DNA of 64,000 nt, from assembly GCA_030068075.1 (NCBI GenBank), contig CM057827.1:71004500-71068499 (forward strand), given 5' to 3'. How positions within the stretch are numbered: position 1 is the first letter of the stretch; each line of letters begins with the position of its first letter. Source of the stretch: Paguma larvata (taxonomy: Eukaryota; Chordata; Mammalia; Carnivora; Viverridae). The position numbers and the translations under genes were made by a program. The notes beneath the pieces are model-generated. The model searched no databases, was not told the origin of the DNA, and saw nothing but the letters and a program-made list of their open reading frames with translations. This document shows, piece after piece, positions 22,545 through 34,620 of the stretch.

Positions 22545-23095
22545 TACATAATTCTTATAATAGCCTCTGAGACAAGCCCGAGGGTCTGCACCCTTTGGTA
22601 TTTATATCCCTGTGTAAGCCTCTCCCCTTGCATGTGGCTGGAACTGGTGACTAGCTCATAATGAATAGAACACAGGAAAAGAGATAATATGTCATTTCTG
22701 AGAGTGTTCCAAAGATTCTGTGGTTTCCATCTTGCATGCCCTCTCTTGCTCTCATGCTTGTTCTGAGCACAGCCAGCTGCCCAGTTGTGAGTTGCCCTGT
22801 GGAGAAGCCCACGTGTCAAGGAACTGATGTCTTTAGACAACAGCTAGCAAGGACTTGAGGCCTGTCAACAGCCATAGGAGGGGACTTGGAAACAGATCTT
22901 CTCCCAGATGGAGCCTTGAGATGGCCATCATTTTAGCCTACACCTTGGTTATAGCCTTGTGAGAGATCCTGAGCCAGAGGCACCCAGTTGAGTCATGTCC
23001 TGATTCCTAACTCAGAAACCGTGGGCTAATAAATGCTTGTTGTTTTAAGGTGCCAAGTTTAGGGATAGTAAGTTACACAACAACGGCTAATGAAT
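22545..23095 (+). repeat. Old LTR-like repeat (probably MaLR)
   Basis: The order 'ctccccttgcatgtggctgg', 'gttgccctgtggagaagccc', 'cacgtgtcaaggaactgatg', 'cctgtcaacagccat' and a terminal 'aataaatgcttgttgtttta' matches a common mammalian LTR-type repeat, most likely MLT1. No internal region is attached. Confidence 0.5.
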
Positions 23096-23495
23096 TCTCT
23101 TCAGCATTCTAGCTTTAATTTTTGAGGTTTCATAGTGGGGCACTCAGTGCATGATGAGCTGAGTACAGATATCCTACCTCCTGTACCTTTGGTCTTAAGC
23201 TCTCTGCTGATGATAGATACTTTGAACTTTCTTTATACTCTAAATCTTGAGCTTAGTTTACACCATCAATGATTATCATATAAACTCTTAGAGAGTACTA
23301 TTTGTTACTCTCTGGATTTGAATATAGAGATTTCATTGTCCAAGTGGTTAGTGACAGGCTTATAAACACTAACATCACAATTTCTTCTCAGCTCTATGAT
23401 AATCTGCTTTTTGGATAGCTTTCGTGCTATAAACTAAACAATGAGAATGAGAAATAGACAAGTGGATGATTATAGTGCCACCGGAAACTGTTATG
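23096..23495. other. Gene-free, nothing recognised
   Basis: No supported gene or repeat. Confidence 0.4.
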
Positions 23496-23510
23496 AAGAG
23501 TTCCTTGTCT

Positions 23511-23702
23511 CATGGGCGCCTGGGTGGCTTGGTTGGTTGAGCGCCCGACTTCAGTTCAGATCATGATCTCACAGTTCGTTAGTTGGTTAGTTCATGAGGT
23601 TGAGCCCTGCCTGCTTCTGATCTATCCCCTTCTCTCTCTGTTCCTATCCCACTGGTGCTCTCTATCTCAACAAACAATCAAACATAAAAAAAAAAAAAAA
23701 AA
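23511..23702 (+). mobile_element. Felid CanSINE (plus)
   Basis: 'gggcgcctgggtggcttgg' head. The target-site duplication is near 'aagagttccttgtc' (23496) and 'aagagttcctggtc' (23703), with one mismatch. It ends in a long A run. Confidence 0.92.
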
Positions 23703-24260
23703 AAGAGTTCCTGGTCCTAGTCAACGTGCTTGTCCCAAGTATGCTGTGTTGTCTAAGACAGAACCAACTCTGAACCTCCTAAGCCAGCTTTTCTCCTTAC
23801 TGCTCTGTTTCTGTGATAGCATCTTTTGAATTACCTAAACTCAATACCTGGGGCTCTCCTTTAATTATGTTTTTCCTGTGATCATTTCCCCTCTTTAGTA
23901 CCCAAGCCCTAGCAGGTTCTACCTGTGCAACATCTCTTAAATATTTTTTCTTGTTGCATTGCCATAAGTACTATTCAAGGTACTTCCTGTTTGAAGTATT
24001 TTTGTTATCTTTTTAACTTTTTATTAAATTTCAAACATATACAAAAGTAGACAGATTACATAATGAATCTCCATATAATCATTACCTAGCTTCGACAATA
24101 GCTAAGTCATGCCCATTCTTGTTTCACCTACACCACCAGCCCCTAGTTTCCCCTTTCCCATATTATTGTGAAACAAATCCCAGACATCATGTCATTTCAT
24201 CTGTCAATATTTCAATAAGTATTAAAGCCATAGTACTCTTTAAAATGTAATTATAACAAC
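23703..24260. other. Gene-free; possible old L1 trace
   Basis: 24000-24240 ('tttcaaacatatacaaaagt', 'caaatcccagacatcatgtc') resembles a common ancient LINE 3' region in reverse. The rest is unrecognised. Confidence 0.4.
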
Positions 24261-24261
24261 T

Positions 24262-24600
24262 TATTACTTTTTTATTTTTTTTACTTCAGGAGTAGAATTT
24301 AGTGATTCATCACTTACATATAACGACTAGTGCTCACCATAACAAGTATCCTCCTTAATACCCATCCCTTTACCCCAATCCTCTGCCCACCTCCCTCCAT
24401 CAACCTTCAGTTTGTTCTCTTTTGTTATGAATGTCCTATGGTTTGTTTCCCTCTCTCTCTTTCTCTTTTTTTTACCTTCTTATATGTTCATCTGTTTTTT
24501 TTCCCTTAAATTCCACATATGACTGAAATTGTATGGTATTGGTCTTTCTCTGACTGACTTACTTGGCTTCACTTAATATACTCTAGCTCCCTTATTACTT
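24262..24600 (-). mobile_element. L1 3' UTR fragment (minus)
   Basis: Reverse complement of the felid L1 3' end: T-rich start, 'gtgattcatcacttacatat', and a 'caaccttcagtttgttctct' block. Confidence 0.75.
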
Positions 24601-25365
24601 TTAAAAATGCTAAAGGATTATTATTTTAATTTGAATTGTCCTGACTATTAATATGGTCTTATTGCCTTATTTTTGGCCCTTTGGGTTTGCTTTTCTGTGA
24701 AGTATCTATGCATATCCTTTGCTCTCTATCTATTGGGTGGTTTGTCTTTGCATATTATGAATGATAAGCCCTTATTTGTAGTATGAATTTTCCATCTACC
24801 CCTCTTCTTGCATACCTATTCAAATCTGTTCTTTCTACAGTTATCTTTCCCTTGACCGATGGATAGAATTCAGGATATGTATGATGAATTTTCTGGCCAC
24901 TCATATTATCTTAGGAGTCCAAAGAATCTTAGGGGTTATTAAGTTGCCTAATTCTATGTAATCGTTAAAATTCTGAACATCATTGAAAGTTAAAAGGTAC
25001 TCCTTCCTCCATTTAAGGCCTTTTTTAGGTGAGATATCTTTAGAGGGAAAAGGTGTGTGCTGTTGGCTTCATCTGCCTTAGCTCTGTAATGCTCACCTCC
25101 CCCCTGCCTGTGTTTTCCACCCCTGCCCTCTTCCAGGATATGAGGACAGGGTGGTGGTGGTGAGTAGGGAATGGAGAATCTAGAGGAAATGGAAGGTGAT
25201 ATGGACGAAGACAGTAATGGTGGTGGTGGTTCGAAGTGGTGGGGTGATGTATGTATTTTGAAGGTATAATCTGCAGAATTTGCTGATGGATTGGCTGTAG
25301 GACATAAGAGAAAGAGAGAGAGTCAAAGATAAAATATTTTTGTTTTGATCTGGAATCTGTATTTT
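24601..25365. other. Gene-free, nothing certain
   Basis: Partly L1-like AT-rich DNA (24640-24800). GGT-rich around 25150-25240, which creates antisense histidine- and serine-rich frames of no evident meaning. Confidence 0.4.
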
Positions 25366-26035
25366 TCTTACTGTGGTAAAATACATGGAACATTAAATTT
25401 ACCATTTTAACCATTTTAAAGTGTACAGTTCAGTGGCATTCACGGTGTTGCACCATCATCAGCATTACTCTTCTCCAGGCCTTTTTTGTCATCTGAAACA
25501 AAACTCTGTACCCATTAAACAACATTCCTTCCCATCCTGTTTAAAGCAGAGTAAGACCCCTTTGTATGTTTATAGCACATTTTGTTGATCCATTCATTCA
25601 TCAACAGACACTTGAGTTGTCTCCATATTTTTGGTTATTGTGAGTAATGCTGCTATAAACATGGATGTACAAATTTCTGTTTGAGTCCCTGCTTTCAGTC
25701 CTTTTGGGTATACACCAGAAGAATGGCTGAGTTGTATAGTAAATCTCTGTTTATTTTTCAGGAAGTGCCTGGTGTTTTCCACAGTGGCTGCACTATTTTC
25801 CATTCCCACCAGCAATGCACAAGAGCTTTAATTTGTCCATGTTGTAGCCTATACTTGTTATTCTCTGTTTTTAACATTAAAAACATTCTAACCATCTTAT
25901 TGGTTATGACGCAGTAGCCCATTGTGAGTTTGGCATGCATTTCCCTAATGATTAGTGATGTTGCACACGTTTTCATGCGTATACTGGCCATTTGTAGAAT
26001 TGGGGTATTTGCTTTTGTTAAAGAAGACATATTTT
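25366..26035 (-). mobile_element. Old L1 (minus), part of duplicated unit
   Basis: Antisense L1 ORF2 3' part and 3' UTR. From about 25547 onward it is paralogous to 34021-34620, so it was present before the OR-B/OR-C unit duplicated. Confidence 0.7.
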
Positions 26036-26124
26036 TGAGCTTATACCATTTTCAAATCCTTCTATGCTAATTTCTCTAAGTTTTCTGTGAAGTATCTATG
26101 CATTTTTTAAAGATTTTTTTATAA

Positions 26125-26332
26125 TTTAAGTTCATATTTTTAGAGGTTGATTTATTTTTGAGAGAGAGAGAGTAAGAGAGTCAGGGAGGGGCAGAGAGAG
26201 AGGAGAAAATAGGATCCAGAGTGGACTCTGAACTGACAGCAGCTAGCCCGATGTAGGGCTCAAACTCACGAACCATGAGATCATGACCTGAGCCAAATTT
26301 GGACGTTCAACTGACTGAATCATCCAGGTGCC
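26125..26332 (-). mobile_element. Felid CanSINE (minus)
   Basis: GA-rich tract, 'tgtagggctcaaactcacga' and a 'catccaggtgccacc' head. Not visible at the paralogous position in the OR-C unit. Confidence 0.85.
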
Positions 26333-26337
26333 ACCTT

Positions 26338-26441
26338 TTTTAAAGATTTTGAAAATTAATCTCTACAGCTCAACATGGGGCTTAAACTCATGACCCTGAG
26401 ATCAAGAGTCCTATATTCCTCTAACAAAGCCAGACAGGTGC
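26338..26441 (-). mobile_element. Short older CanSINE (minus)
   Basis: 'aacatggggcttaaactcat', ending 'gccagacaggtgcct', without the GA tract. Confidence 0.7.
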
Positions 26442-26873
26442 CTGATTTTTTATTTCTTTTTATTTTTGATAATTCTCTCTCTTTCTTTTTTTGAGATCAT
26501 CTATTTCCTTCTGTTTTACAAATTTGTTGTCCAAGGTTTTACAAATTTGTTTTTTTTCTTACACAGATCATTATCTACTATGAATTACAATTCTTTGTGT
26601 GTTTCTGTCTTCCTTGTTAAATTTCAAATTTTTCGAAGGCATAAATTAAATTTTATATCCCATGCTGCATAGTAAAATTCCTTGAATATGACATTTGTGT
26701 AAACATTATTTTGGAATGAAGAAATACAGCAATTATTTTTGTTACTTATTTAACATTTGTTTACTGGTTAATATATCTTCATTTTTGCCATCAACAAGTA
26801 GTGGACATTTAGCAACAAATTTCAACAGGTCAAGCAGCATATTTCACTTTATATAATATTTAATATAATATTT
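26442..26873. repeat. Diverged segmental duplication, OR-B side
   Basis: Aligns with about 34690-35126 at clearly lower identity than the block to its right, with many substitutions and small indels ('gaaggcataaatta' / 'aaaggcataaatta'). Confidence 0.7.
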
Positions 26874-27722
26874 GGGGTACACAATTCATTATGGCATTTT
26901 GAGAAGAAATGCTTTTGTTGACAACTGGTGTGACATTCAGAAGGAAGAGACAGAAGAAAAGATGAGAAATGGAGGAAAGGAACTAACATTCATTGAGGAC
27001 TTACTGTGTGCCAGTCACTATCTGAGGCACTTGGCATAGAACATCTCCTCTGACATTCATCAGAATCCTTTGAAAAGCACATCGTGTCTCCATTTTACAG
27101 AAGAGAAGATTGAGGCTCAGAGAAGTAACCAACTAGTACGTAGAAGAGCTGTTGTCAATAAGAATGAGGAATTTCTATCGATTTTAATACGAAAAAGCAT
27201 AAGTAGCTTGAATACAAAATAATAGGCAATTGGGCTTAGCCCTGTGTTGAGTTCTTGCTGATGTATTACTGTGATGGGAGTACAAGTGTGAAATGAGGGG
27301 ACTGCTAACAGAGAACTGTTCCCTCCTCTGAGGGTGTTGGAGCAACAGACACCAAGCAACCAGTTAGGGTGCAAGTACTTATTGCGTATTTATATGGTCA
27401 ATGACAATGGGTTGGTGCTTGAGGCTTATGGTGAATTACAGAGCTGGTACCTGTTCCCAAAGAGCTCTTTGGGTTCTGTTGGGAAGCCAGGCAGACACAG
27501 ATGGAATGAAGAGAATAATTCAAATCTGATAATTAATAAAAATGCCTTGAGGACCTAGAGAGCTTATGAGTGTATGCTGAGTTGCATAGTGACTGGACCC
27601 CAGAAACATGGCAGCAGAGAATTTTCTAAGGGGGGAAGTCTCCATTTCTGAGGGGGGGGGAGAGGCCTGAATTCTGTTAGCTTGTCTGGGAATATTAGCT
27701 TCAGCCTCTTACTTCCAGAGGT
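26874..27722. repeat. Near-identical OR-B downstream block
   Basis: Almost identical to 35127-35975 at a constant offset of 8253 bp; the only differences noticed cluster near 27071. It holds a minus-sense MIR-like fragment at about 26975-27150 and a poly-G run near 27653. The antisense frames it contains are non-coding. Confidence 0.9.
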
Positions 27723-28652
27723 TTACAAGAAGAGCTTGTTTACCTGCTCCTTAAACACCTGCTTCACCTGCTTGTTCCTCAGGGTGTAGATGAAGGGATT
27801 GAGCATCGGGGTCACCACGGTGTTGAGCAAGGCCACCACCTTGTTCCTGTCCTCCCCCTCTTTTCCCTTGCCTGACCGGACGTACATGAAGATGCAGCTG
27901 CCATAGAAGAGAGACACAACAATGATGTGGGAGGAGCAGGTTGAGAAGGCTTTCTGCCTCTCCTTGGCGGAGGGGATGCGCAGGATGGTGTGGAGGATGT
28001 GGGCATAGCAGGTGGCCGTCACGGACAGGGTGCCCAGCAAGCTGAAGTTGGCCACAATAAAACCCAGAAGCTCTATCAGACTCGTGTCTGCACATATGAG
28101 TTCCAGGAGTGGAAAGTTGTCACAGAAGAAATGATTAATGACATTGGGGCCACAAAATGACTGCTGAAAAGTGATGGAACTTGGAAAGACAATGAGAAGG
28201 AATCCTGCCATCCATGAACAAAGAACCAGCTGCACACAGACCCTTTTGCTCATGATGGTGGCATAACGCAAGGGGTTACATATGGCCACATACCTGTCAA
28301 AGGACATCACTGCCAGTAGGAAGAATTCTGTGGTACCCAGGAAGAAATAGAGGAAACATTGTAGGAAACACCCTGGTAGGGAGATGGTCTTGTATCCAGT
28401 CAGGATGTTGGTCAGCATCTTGGGGAAGATGACTGAGGTGAACCAGATCTCCAGGACAGCAAAGTTGCGGAGGAAGTAGTACATGGGGGTGTGGAGGCGC
28501 CTGTCCACGAGGGTGATGCCCACGATGAGGAGATTCCCCAGCAGAGTGAGGAGGTAGGTGAGGAGCAGCCCCAGGAAGATGAGCATCTGCAGCTCACAGG
28601 CATCTGAGAGTCCCAGCAGGACAAACTCGGTGACAGTGGTGTGATTCCTCAT
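27723..28652 (-). CDS. Olfactory receptor, class II (OR-B)
   Basis: An intact 309-residue odorant receptor with the same motif order as OR-A: NHT glycosylation site (3-5), GN (39-40), LHTPMY (53-58), C95, [10 protein letters not shown] (116-125), C167/C177/C187, KAFSTCSSH (234-242), [12 protein letters not shown] (282-293). Start taken at the ATG at 28652; the 24-residue upstream extension to 28724 lies in the 5' untranslated part of the exon. Differences from the other two: C99, V138, T161, F162 and S165, all near TM3, TM4 and the second extracellular loop, where odorant contacts are expected. L30, R52 and the C-terminal tail (KEQVNKLFL) match OR-C. Downstream DNA is nearly identical to that of OR-C, whereas upstream DNA pairs with OR-A. 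No frameshift or stop. Family 6-like; ligand unknown. Confidence 0.95.
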   Translation of the reverse strand: MRNHTTVTEFVLLGLSDACELQMLIFLGLLLTYLLTLLGNLLIVGITLVDRRLHTPMYYFLRNFAVLEIWFTSVIFPKMLTNILTGYKTISLPGCFLQCFLYFFLGTTEFFLLAVMSFDRYVAICNPLRYATIMSKRVCVQLVLCSWMAGFLLIVFPSSITFQQSFCGPNVINHFFCDNFPLLELICADTSLIELLGFIVANFSLLGTLSVTATCYAHILHTILRIPSAKERQKAFSTCSSHIIVVSLFYGSCIFMYVRSGKGKEGEDRNKVVALLNTVVTPMLNPFIYTLRNKQVKQVFKEQVNKLFL

Positions 28653-28869
28653 GGTTCCTCTGACCTCTGCTGGGGGTGGCCAATCAGAAGTGTGCAGCAT
28701 CAGGAGGAGTGATGTTCTGGGCACCCGAGGACACTTGGAACTGAAAGGAAAGAGAATTCAGAGCTGAAGGACCCCTTAAAGTCTTTATGAGTCCCTTTGT
28801 TCCTTCCGCAGGCTGGTTGTCCAGATCTCATTGAGTAAGTGTGAAGTCACTCACACTTTGACCCAATTT
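28653..28869. repeat. Segmental duplication, OR-B upstream flank
   Basis: Paralogous to 16700-16915 of OR-A. It includes the shared acceptor-like word at 28741 and 'caggctggttgtccagatct'. Confidence 0.85.
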
Positions 28870-28883
28870 AAATCACGCTTCTG

Positions 28884-29099
28884 GGGTGCCTGGGTGGCTC
28901 AGTTGGTTGGGCGCCCAACTTCAGTTCAGGTCATGATCTTGCAGTTTGTGAGTTCGAGCCCCGCGTCAGGCTCTGTGCTAACAACTCAGCCTGGAGCCTG
29001 CTTCGGATTCTGTGTCTCCCCCTCTCTCTGCCCCTCCCCTACTCATGCTCTGTCTCTCTGTGTCAATAATAAATAAACGTTAAAAAATTAAAAAAAAAT
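28884..29099 (+). mobile_element. Felid CanSINE (plus), only in OR-B copy
   Basis: Target-site duplication 'aaatcacgcttctg' (28870-28883) and 'aaatcaggtttctg' (29100-29113), two mismatches. The OR-A flank lacks it near 16925. Confidence 0.93.
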
Positions 29100-29216
29100 A
29101 AATCAGGTTTCTGAGAGTCTTTGGGAAAATTTTTGCCTTTACCAATTCTTTTTCCATTTTTCTTGTTTCTATTAGGAAAGTCTGTATTAAACTTTCATTC
29201 TTTTCCTTTCTTTTTT

Positions 29217-29433
29217 ATTTTTATTTATTTATTTTTTAATGTTTAGTTTTGGAAGAGAGACAGAATGCAAGTGGGCAAGATGTAGAGAGAGAGGGGGACA
29301 CAGAATCTGAAGCAGTCTCCAGGCTCCGAAGGGTCAGCACAGAGCCTGATATGAGGACTCGAACTCACGAGCTGTGAAATCATGACCTAAGCCGAAGTCA
29401 GATGCTAACCGACTGAGCCACCCAGGTGCCCCT
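29217..29433 (-). mobile_element. Felid CanSINE (minus), only in OR-B copy
   Basis: GA-rich tract, 'tgaggactcgaactcacgag' and a 'gagccacccaggtgcccc' head. Absent from OR-A near 17000. Confidence 0.92.
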
Positions 29434-30985
29434 CCTTCTTTTCTTTTAGAATAGAAGACATCTTTGTCATATTCATCCAACTTCTATAAGCTATGTGGCA
29501 TATGCATTTTCATGGAGAAGGACTGGATGAGAACATGGAAAAAGGAACATGATTGCCAGTAAGAATGGGGGGATTGTGGGTGATTTTTCTTTCCTCTTTT
29601 AATTATTGTAATGTTTACTTATGAAATAACTTACGTTCAAACTCATAAGAGAAACAGCACAGTGAGCCCATTTGTGTTAAGAGTTAGGCAGAAAGTTTCA
29701 GGAGAGACAAAGGGGAAACAAATGGCTGTCCATGAAAACAGTGAGCAAAAGCTTTAGAGATTCTGGGACTCATGAGCTAGACCTGGGTAGGACAGTGAGA
29801 ATGATGAAAAGAATCAAAAGGTCAGCTGGGCAGTAGTCTGCCTGGGGCACCTGCAAGCACATGACATGTTTCTGGCCAGAGTGTCCACAGCAATCTGATT
29901 CCCCTCCCCCTTTCCAAAAATGGCATCCATGCAGGTTACCTCACTAGCTACCAGGTGAGGTGCTCTATGGTCTTCAAGGCAGTGGTGATGATGGAGACTC
30001 CTGGTTTCACAGGAAACTCCTGGCTCTGCAATGTTGCCCGAAGACTAAGCTTCTTAGGGGATCCACCAGGGATTCAAAAATGAAGGAAGCTCCAGAGCTG
30101 TAACATGATCTGAAGGTCATGGACATAGGAGGGTCCTGTCCTCTTTGTACCCCACGTGTCACCAACCTCCATGTTTTCCAACAACCAGTCTTCCTTAAGA
30201 AATGCTCTGTGACTCCTTTGTCACCAACATCCCCAGATAGCTCATCTCTGCACATTCCCCAGAACTTCTGGGGTCGCCAATTTTTCAGCAAGTTTCTGTT
30301 GCTTCTGCCCCTTCACAGCATCCTTGCTGGACCACTTTCCTGGGGAAATGGGTGTAGAAACATAATTATTCACCCATTCGCCCTAAACTAAGGCAGAGAC
30401 AGACATCTTATGATGAGATTCATATGACTCATCTTCAGTTGAGCTTAAGAGGCTTCTAGGCAGAATGGTGCATGCCCTTCCAGGGGCATGGTGCCCATAG
30501 AGGATCCTGGGGTAACCTATCAGTGGCAGACTCCTTGTCTCTGTGGAGCTGGCATCGGGCCTGGGTTTGGTTCTGTTTGGTCTCCATGGAACTCAGAGAT
30601 CTACAGGGTACACAGCTCAAACTTAGCCAGTCTAGAGTTTCCCATTCTTTTGCAGGATGGAGCTGTGCTTCCCCTGAGATTCATTACCACCGGTGGTAAT
30701 AGGGACCTAGGAAGGTCCCTTACCTCTAACTTTCTTCAACTTTGAGATTGAGAGTGTACTTTGTTCTGGGTGAGAAACTCAAAACTCCTAATGAAGCTTA
30801 AGTATAACAAAGAAGTGCAGTTAGTAAAACATTCAACAAATATTTGTTGAGTGCTTATTGTGTGGCAAGGATTGGTCTACACACCACAGATGTATAGGCA
30901 GGACCTTGTGGGAACCAAAGATATTAAACAATCACACAAATAATTAGTATCGTGACTAGTGTTCTGAAGGAGATCTCATAGGATA
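29434..30985. repeat. Segmental duplication, OR-B distal upstream flank
   Basis: Paralogue of 18134-19880 without the 18859 SINE. Includes the empty SINE site at 30197-30211 and the palindrome at 30683-30700. It breaks off near 30985, where L1 begins. Confidence 0.88.
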
Positions 30986-30999
30986 GAATAGGTAGGATA

Positions 31000-31236
31000 G
31001 AATTCTGTGATTCATCACTTATACATATAACACCCAGTGCTCATCCCAACAAGTGCTATACTTAATGCCCATCACCCATCTAGCCCATTCCCCTACCTGC
31101 CTCCCCTCCAGCAACCCTGTTTGTTTTCTATATTTAAGAGCCTCTCATGGTTTGATCCCCTCTCTGTTTTTATCTTATTTTTTTTCCCTTCCCTTCCCCA
31201 CGTTCATTCGTTTCTTTTCTTTTTTGTTTGCTTGTT
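31000..31236 (-). mobile_element. L1 3' UTR fragment (minus)
   Basis: 'acatataacacccagtgctc' and 'cccatcacccatctagccca' are reverse-complement L1 3' UTR words. Truncated at its 5' end by the adjacent L1. Confidence 0.8.
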
Positions 31237-31654
31237 GGGTTATTTATTTATTTATTGTTTTAAATGTACATCTAAGTTAGTTAGCATATAGTGCAACACT
31301 GATTTCAGGAGTAGATTCCTTAATGCCCCTTACCCATTTAGCCCATTTCCCCCTCCCACAACCCCTCCAGTAACTCTCTGTTTGTTCTCCGTATTTAAGA
31401 GTCTCTTATGTTTTGTCCTCCTCCCTGTTTTTATACTATTTTTGCTTCCCTTCCCTTATATTCATCTGTTTTGTATCTAAAAGTCCTCATAGGAGTGAAG
31501 TCATATGACCTTTGTCTTTCTCTGACTTATTTTGCTTAACATAATACCTTCTAGTTCCATCCACGTATTTGCAAATGGCAAGATTTCATTCTTTTTGATT
31601 GCCGAGTAATACTCCACTGTATATATATATAGCTTGGTTGGGTTTTTGGTTTAA

Positions 31655-31699
31655 AATTTTTTATAAGTTTGTTTATTTATTTATTTATATACTTACTTA

Positions 31700-31737
<38 letters not shown>

Positions 31738-31897
31738 TAGAGAGAAAGAGAAAGAGAGCGTGCACTCACGCGTATGAGAAAGGAGGGGGCAGAGAGGTGA
31801 AAAAGAGAATTCCAAGCAGGCTTCAATCGGGACTCAATCTCATGAACTGTGAGATCATGACCCGAGCCTAAATCAAGAGTGAGCCACCCAGGTACTC
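31655..31897 (-). mobile_element. CanSINE (minus) with expanded TG/GA run
   Basis: The T-rich tail is followed by (TG)n and then (GA)n expansions before 'gggactcaatctcatgaac' and a 'gagccacccaggtactccc' head. Confidence 0.85.
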
Positions 31898-33288
31898 CCC
31901 ATCTGTTTTGTTTCCTAAATTCCACATAGGCATGAAGTCATGTATTTGTCTTTCTCTGACTGACTTATTTTGCTTAACAGAATACACTCTAGTCCATTGT
32001 GTGATGGACATTTGGGCTCTTTCCATAATTTGGGTATTGCAGATAGTGCTGCTACAAACATTGGGGTACATTTGCCCCTTCAAACAACACTCCTGTAGCC
32101 TTTGGATAATACTTAGTAATGCAATTGCTGGGTCATAGGAGAGTTCTATTTTTTATTTTTTGAGGAACTTCCATACTGTTTTCCAGAGTGACTGCACCAG
32201 TTTGTAATCCCACCAACAGTGCCTAAGTGTTCCCCTTTCTCTGCATCCTCACCAACATCTGCCATTTCATGAGTTATTTTGATCCACTTCTGACAGGGAT
32301 GAGGTAGTATCTCACTGTGGTTTTGGTTTATATTTCCCTGATGATGAGTGATGTTGAGCATCTTTTCATGTATCTGTTAGGAATCTGGATGTCTTCTTTG
32401 GAAAAGTGTCTATTCATGTCTTCTGCCCCTTTCTTCACTGGATTATTTGTTTTTTGGGTTTTGAGTTTGTAAGTTCTTTATAGATTTTGGATACTAACCA
32501 TTTATCCAAAATGTCATTTGTAAAGATCATCTTCCATTCCACTGGTTGCCTTTTAGTTTTGCTGGTGGTTTTCTTTCCTGTGCAGAAGTTTTTATCTTGA
32601 TGAAGTCTCAGAAGTCCATGTTTGCCTTTGCTTCATTTCCTTCCAGAGACATGTCTCGTAAGAAGTTCCTGTGGCCGAGGCCATAGAGGTTGCTACCTTT
32701 TTTCTTCTCTAGGATTTTGGTGGTTTCCTATCTTACATTTAGGTCTTTCATCCATTTTGAATGTATTTTTGTGTATTCTTCCAATTTATGAGCATGGAAT
32801 ATTTTTCCATTTTTTTGTGTTCTCTTCAAAACTTTCAGAAACTTTCTATAGTTTTACTTCTGTGGTTGGGTTTATTCCAAGGTATCTTATGGTATTTGGT
32901 GCTATTGTAAATGGGATAGATTCCTGGATTTCTCTTCGTGCTGCTTCATATTGGTGTATAAAAATGCAACCAATTTCTGTACTTTGGTTTATATCCTGCA
33001 ACTCTGCTGAATTCGTGGGTCAGTTCTAGCAGGTTTTGGTGGAGTATTTTGGGTTTTCCTCATAGAGTATCATGTTGTCTAAGAGTGAAAGTTACTTCTT
33101 CCTTGCATATTTGTATGCCTTTTATTTCTTTTTGTTGTCTGGTTACTGAGGCTAGGACTTCCAACACTATGTTGAACAGCAGTGGTGAGAGTGAACATGC
33201 CTGTCGTGTTCCTGATCTTAAGGGGAAAACTCTCAGGTTTTCCCTGTTGAGGATGATATTAGCTGTGGGTCTTTCATAGATGGCCTTT

Positions 33289-33526
33289 TAAAAAATAAAT
33301 AATTAATTAGTAATGTTTATTTTTTTGAGAGAGACAGAGACAGAGACAGAGACAGAGACAGAGGGTGAATGGGGGAGGGAAAGAGAGAGAAGACACAAAA
33401 TTCGAAGCAAGCTCCAGGCTCTGAGCCATCAGCCCAGAACCCAACTGGGACCTGAAATCGTGAACCGTGAGATCATGACCTGAGCTGGAGTCCAATGCTT
33501 AACTGACTGAGCCTCCCAGGTGCCCC
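33289..33526 (-). mobile_element. Felid CanSINE (minus) in L1
   Basis: Target-site duplication 'tcatagatggccttt' (33274-33288) and 'tcatatgtggccttt' (33527-33541). Contains a short (GACA)n-type expansion. Confidence 0.93.
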
Positions 33527-34020
33527 TCATATGTGGCCTTTATGATGACGAAGTATGTTCCTTCTATCCCTACTTTCTTGAGGGTTTTTATTAAGAAAGG
33601 ATGCTGTATTATGTCAAATGTCTTTCTGCATCTATTGAGAAGATCATGTGGTTCTTATTTCTCTCTTTTACTAATGTGATGTATCATGTTGATTGATTTG
33701 TGGATATTGAACCACCCTATAGCCCAGAAATAAATCCCACTTGACCCTGGTGAATAATTCTTTTAATGCATTGCTGGATTCAATTTGCTAGTATCTTGTT
33801 GGGAATTTTTGAGAGATTTTGCATCAAGGATATTGGCCAATAATCATCCTTTTTAGTGGAGTCTTTGTCTGGTTTGGTACCAAGATAATGCTGGGTTCAC
33901 AGAATGAGTTTGGAAGTTTCTTTCCATTTCTATTTTTTTTGGAAAACTTCAGAAGACTAGGCGCTAACATTTCTTTAAATGTTAGGAAGGATTTCCCTGG
34001 GAAGGCATCCGGCTTCCATG

Positions 34021-34620
34021 TCTGTCTATTGCACATTTTGTTGATCTCTTTATTCATCAACAGACATTTGAGTTGTCCCCATATTTTTGGTTGTTGTGAC
34101 TAATGCTGTTATAAACATGGATGTACAAACATCTGTTTGGGTCCCTGCTTTCAGTCCTTTTGGGTATACAGCCAGAAGAATGGCTGGGTTGTATAGTAAA
34201 TCTCTGTTTATTTTTCAGGAAGTGCCCTAGCGTTTTCCACAGTGGCTGCACCATTTTCTATTCCCACCAGCAATGCACAAGAGCTTTAATTTGTTCACAT
34301 TGTTGCCAACACTTGTTATTCTCTGTTTTTAACATTTGAAAAGTACTAGTCGGGGATGCCTGCCTGGCTCACTCAGTAGACCATGTGACTCTTGAGCTCA
34401 GGGTTGTGAGTTCAAGCCCTAGTTTGGGTGTGGAGCCTACTTTAAAAAAATTAAAAATAAATCAAATAAATTAAAAAATACCACCCATCTTACCGGGTAT
34501 GAAGCAGGAAGGTCCTTGTGAATTTGATGTGCATTTCCCTAGTGAATAGTGATGTTGCACACCTTGTCACGTATGTTCAGCCATTTGTAGAATTGGGTTG
34601 TTTGTTTGTGATGCTGAGGA
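34021..34620 (-). mobile_element. Old L1 (minus), paralogue of 25547-26035
   Basis: Shares 'cattttgttgat', 'tcagtccttttgggtataca' and 'cccaccagcaatgcacaaga' with the OR-B side. Split by the SINE at 34352. Confidence 0.75.
34352..34483 (+). mobile_element. Short CanSINE (plus), only in OR-C copy
   Basis: 'gatgcctgcctggctcactc' head and 'gttgtgagttcaagccctag', A-rich tail. The OR-B side is uninterrupted near 25885. Confidence 0.85.

Larger units (their letters stand above)
31237..34020 (-). mobile_element. 5'-truncated L1 (minus)
   Basis: Reverse-complement L1 from a 3' tail near 31240 through the 3' UTR and ORF2 to about 34015, in the RT region ('ggtaccaagataatgctggg' is antisense RT-domain DNA). 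Several frameshifts and stops. Broken by SINEs at 31655 and 33289. Confidence 0.8.

Noticed and set aside
27117..27558. 85-aa and 74-aa frames conserved exactly at 35370-35811
   Set aside because: Exact conservation comes from the recently homogenised duplicate block, which is identical in all frames; no coding signature.
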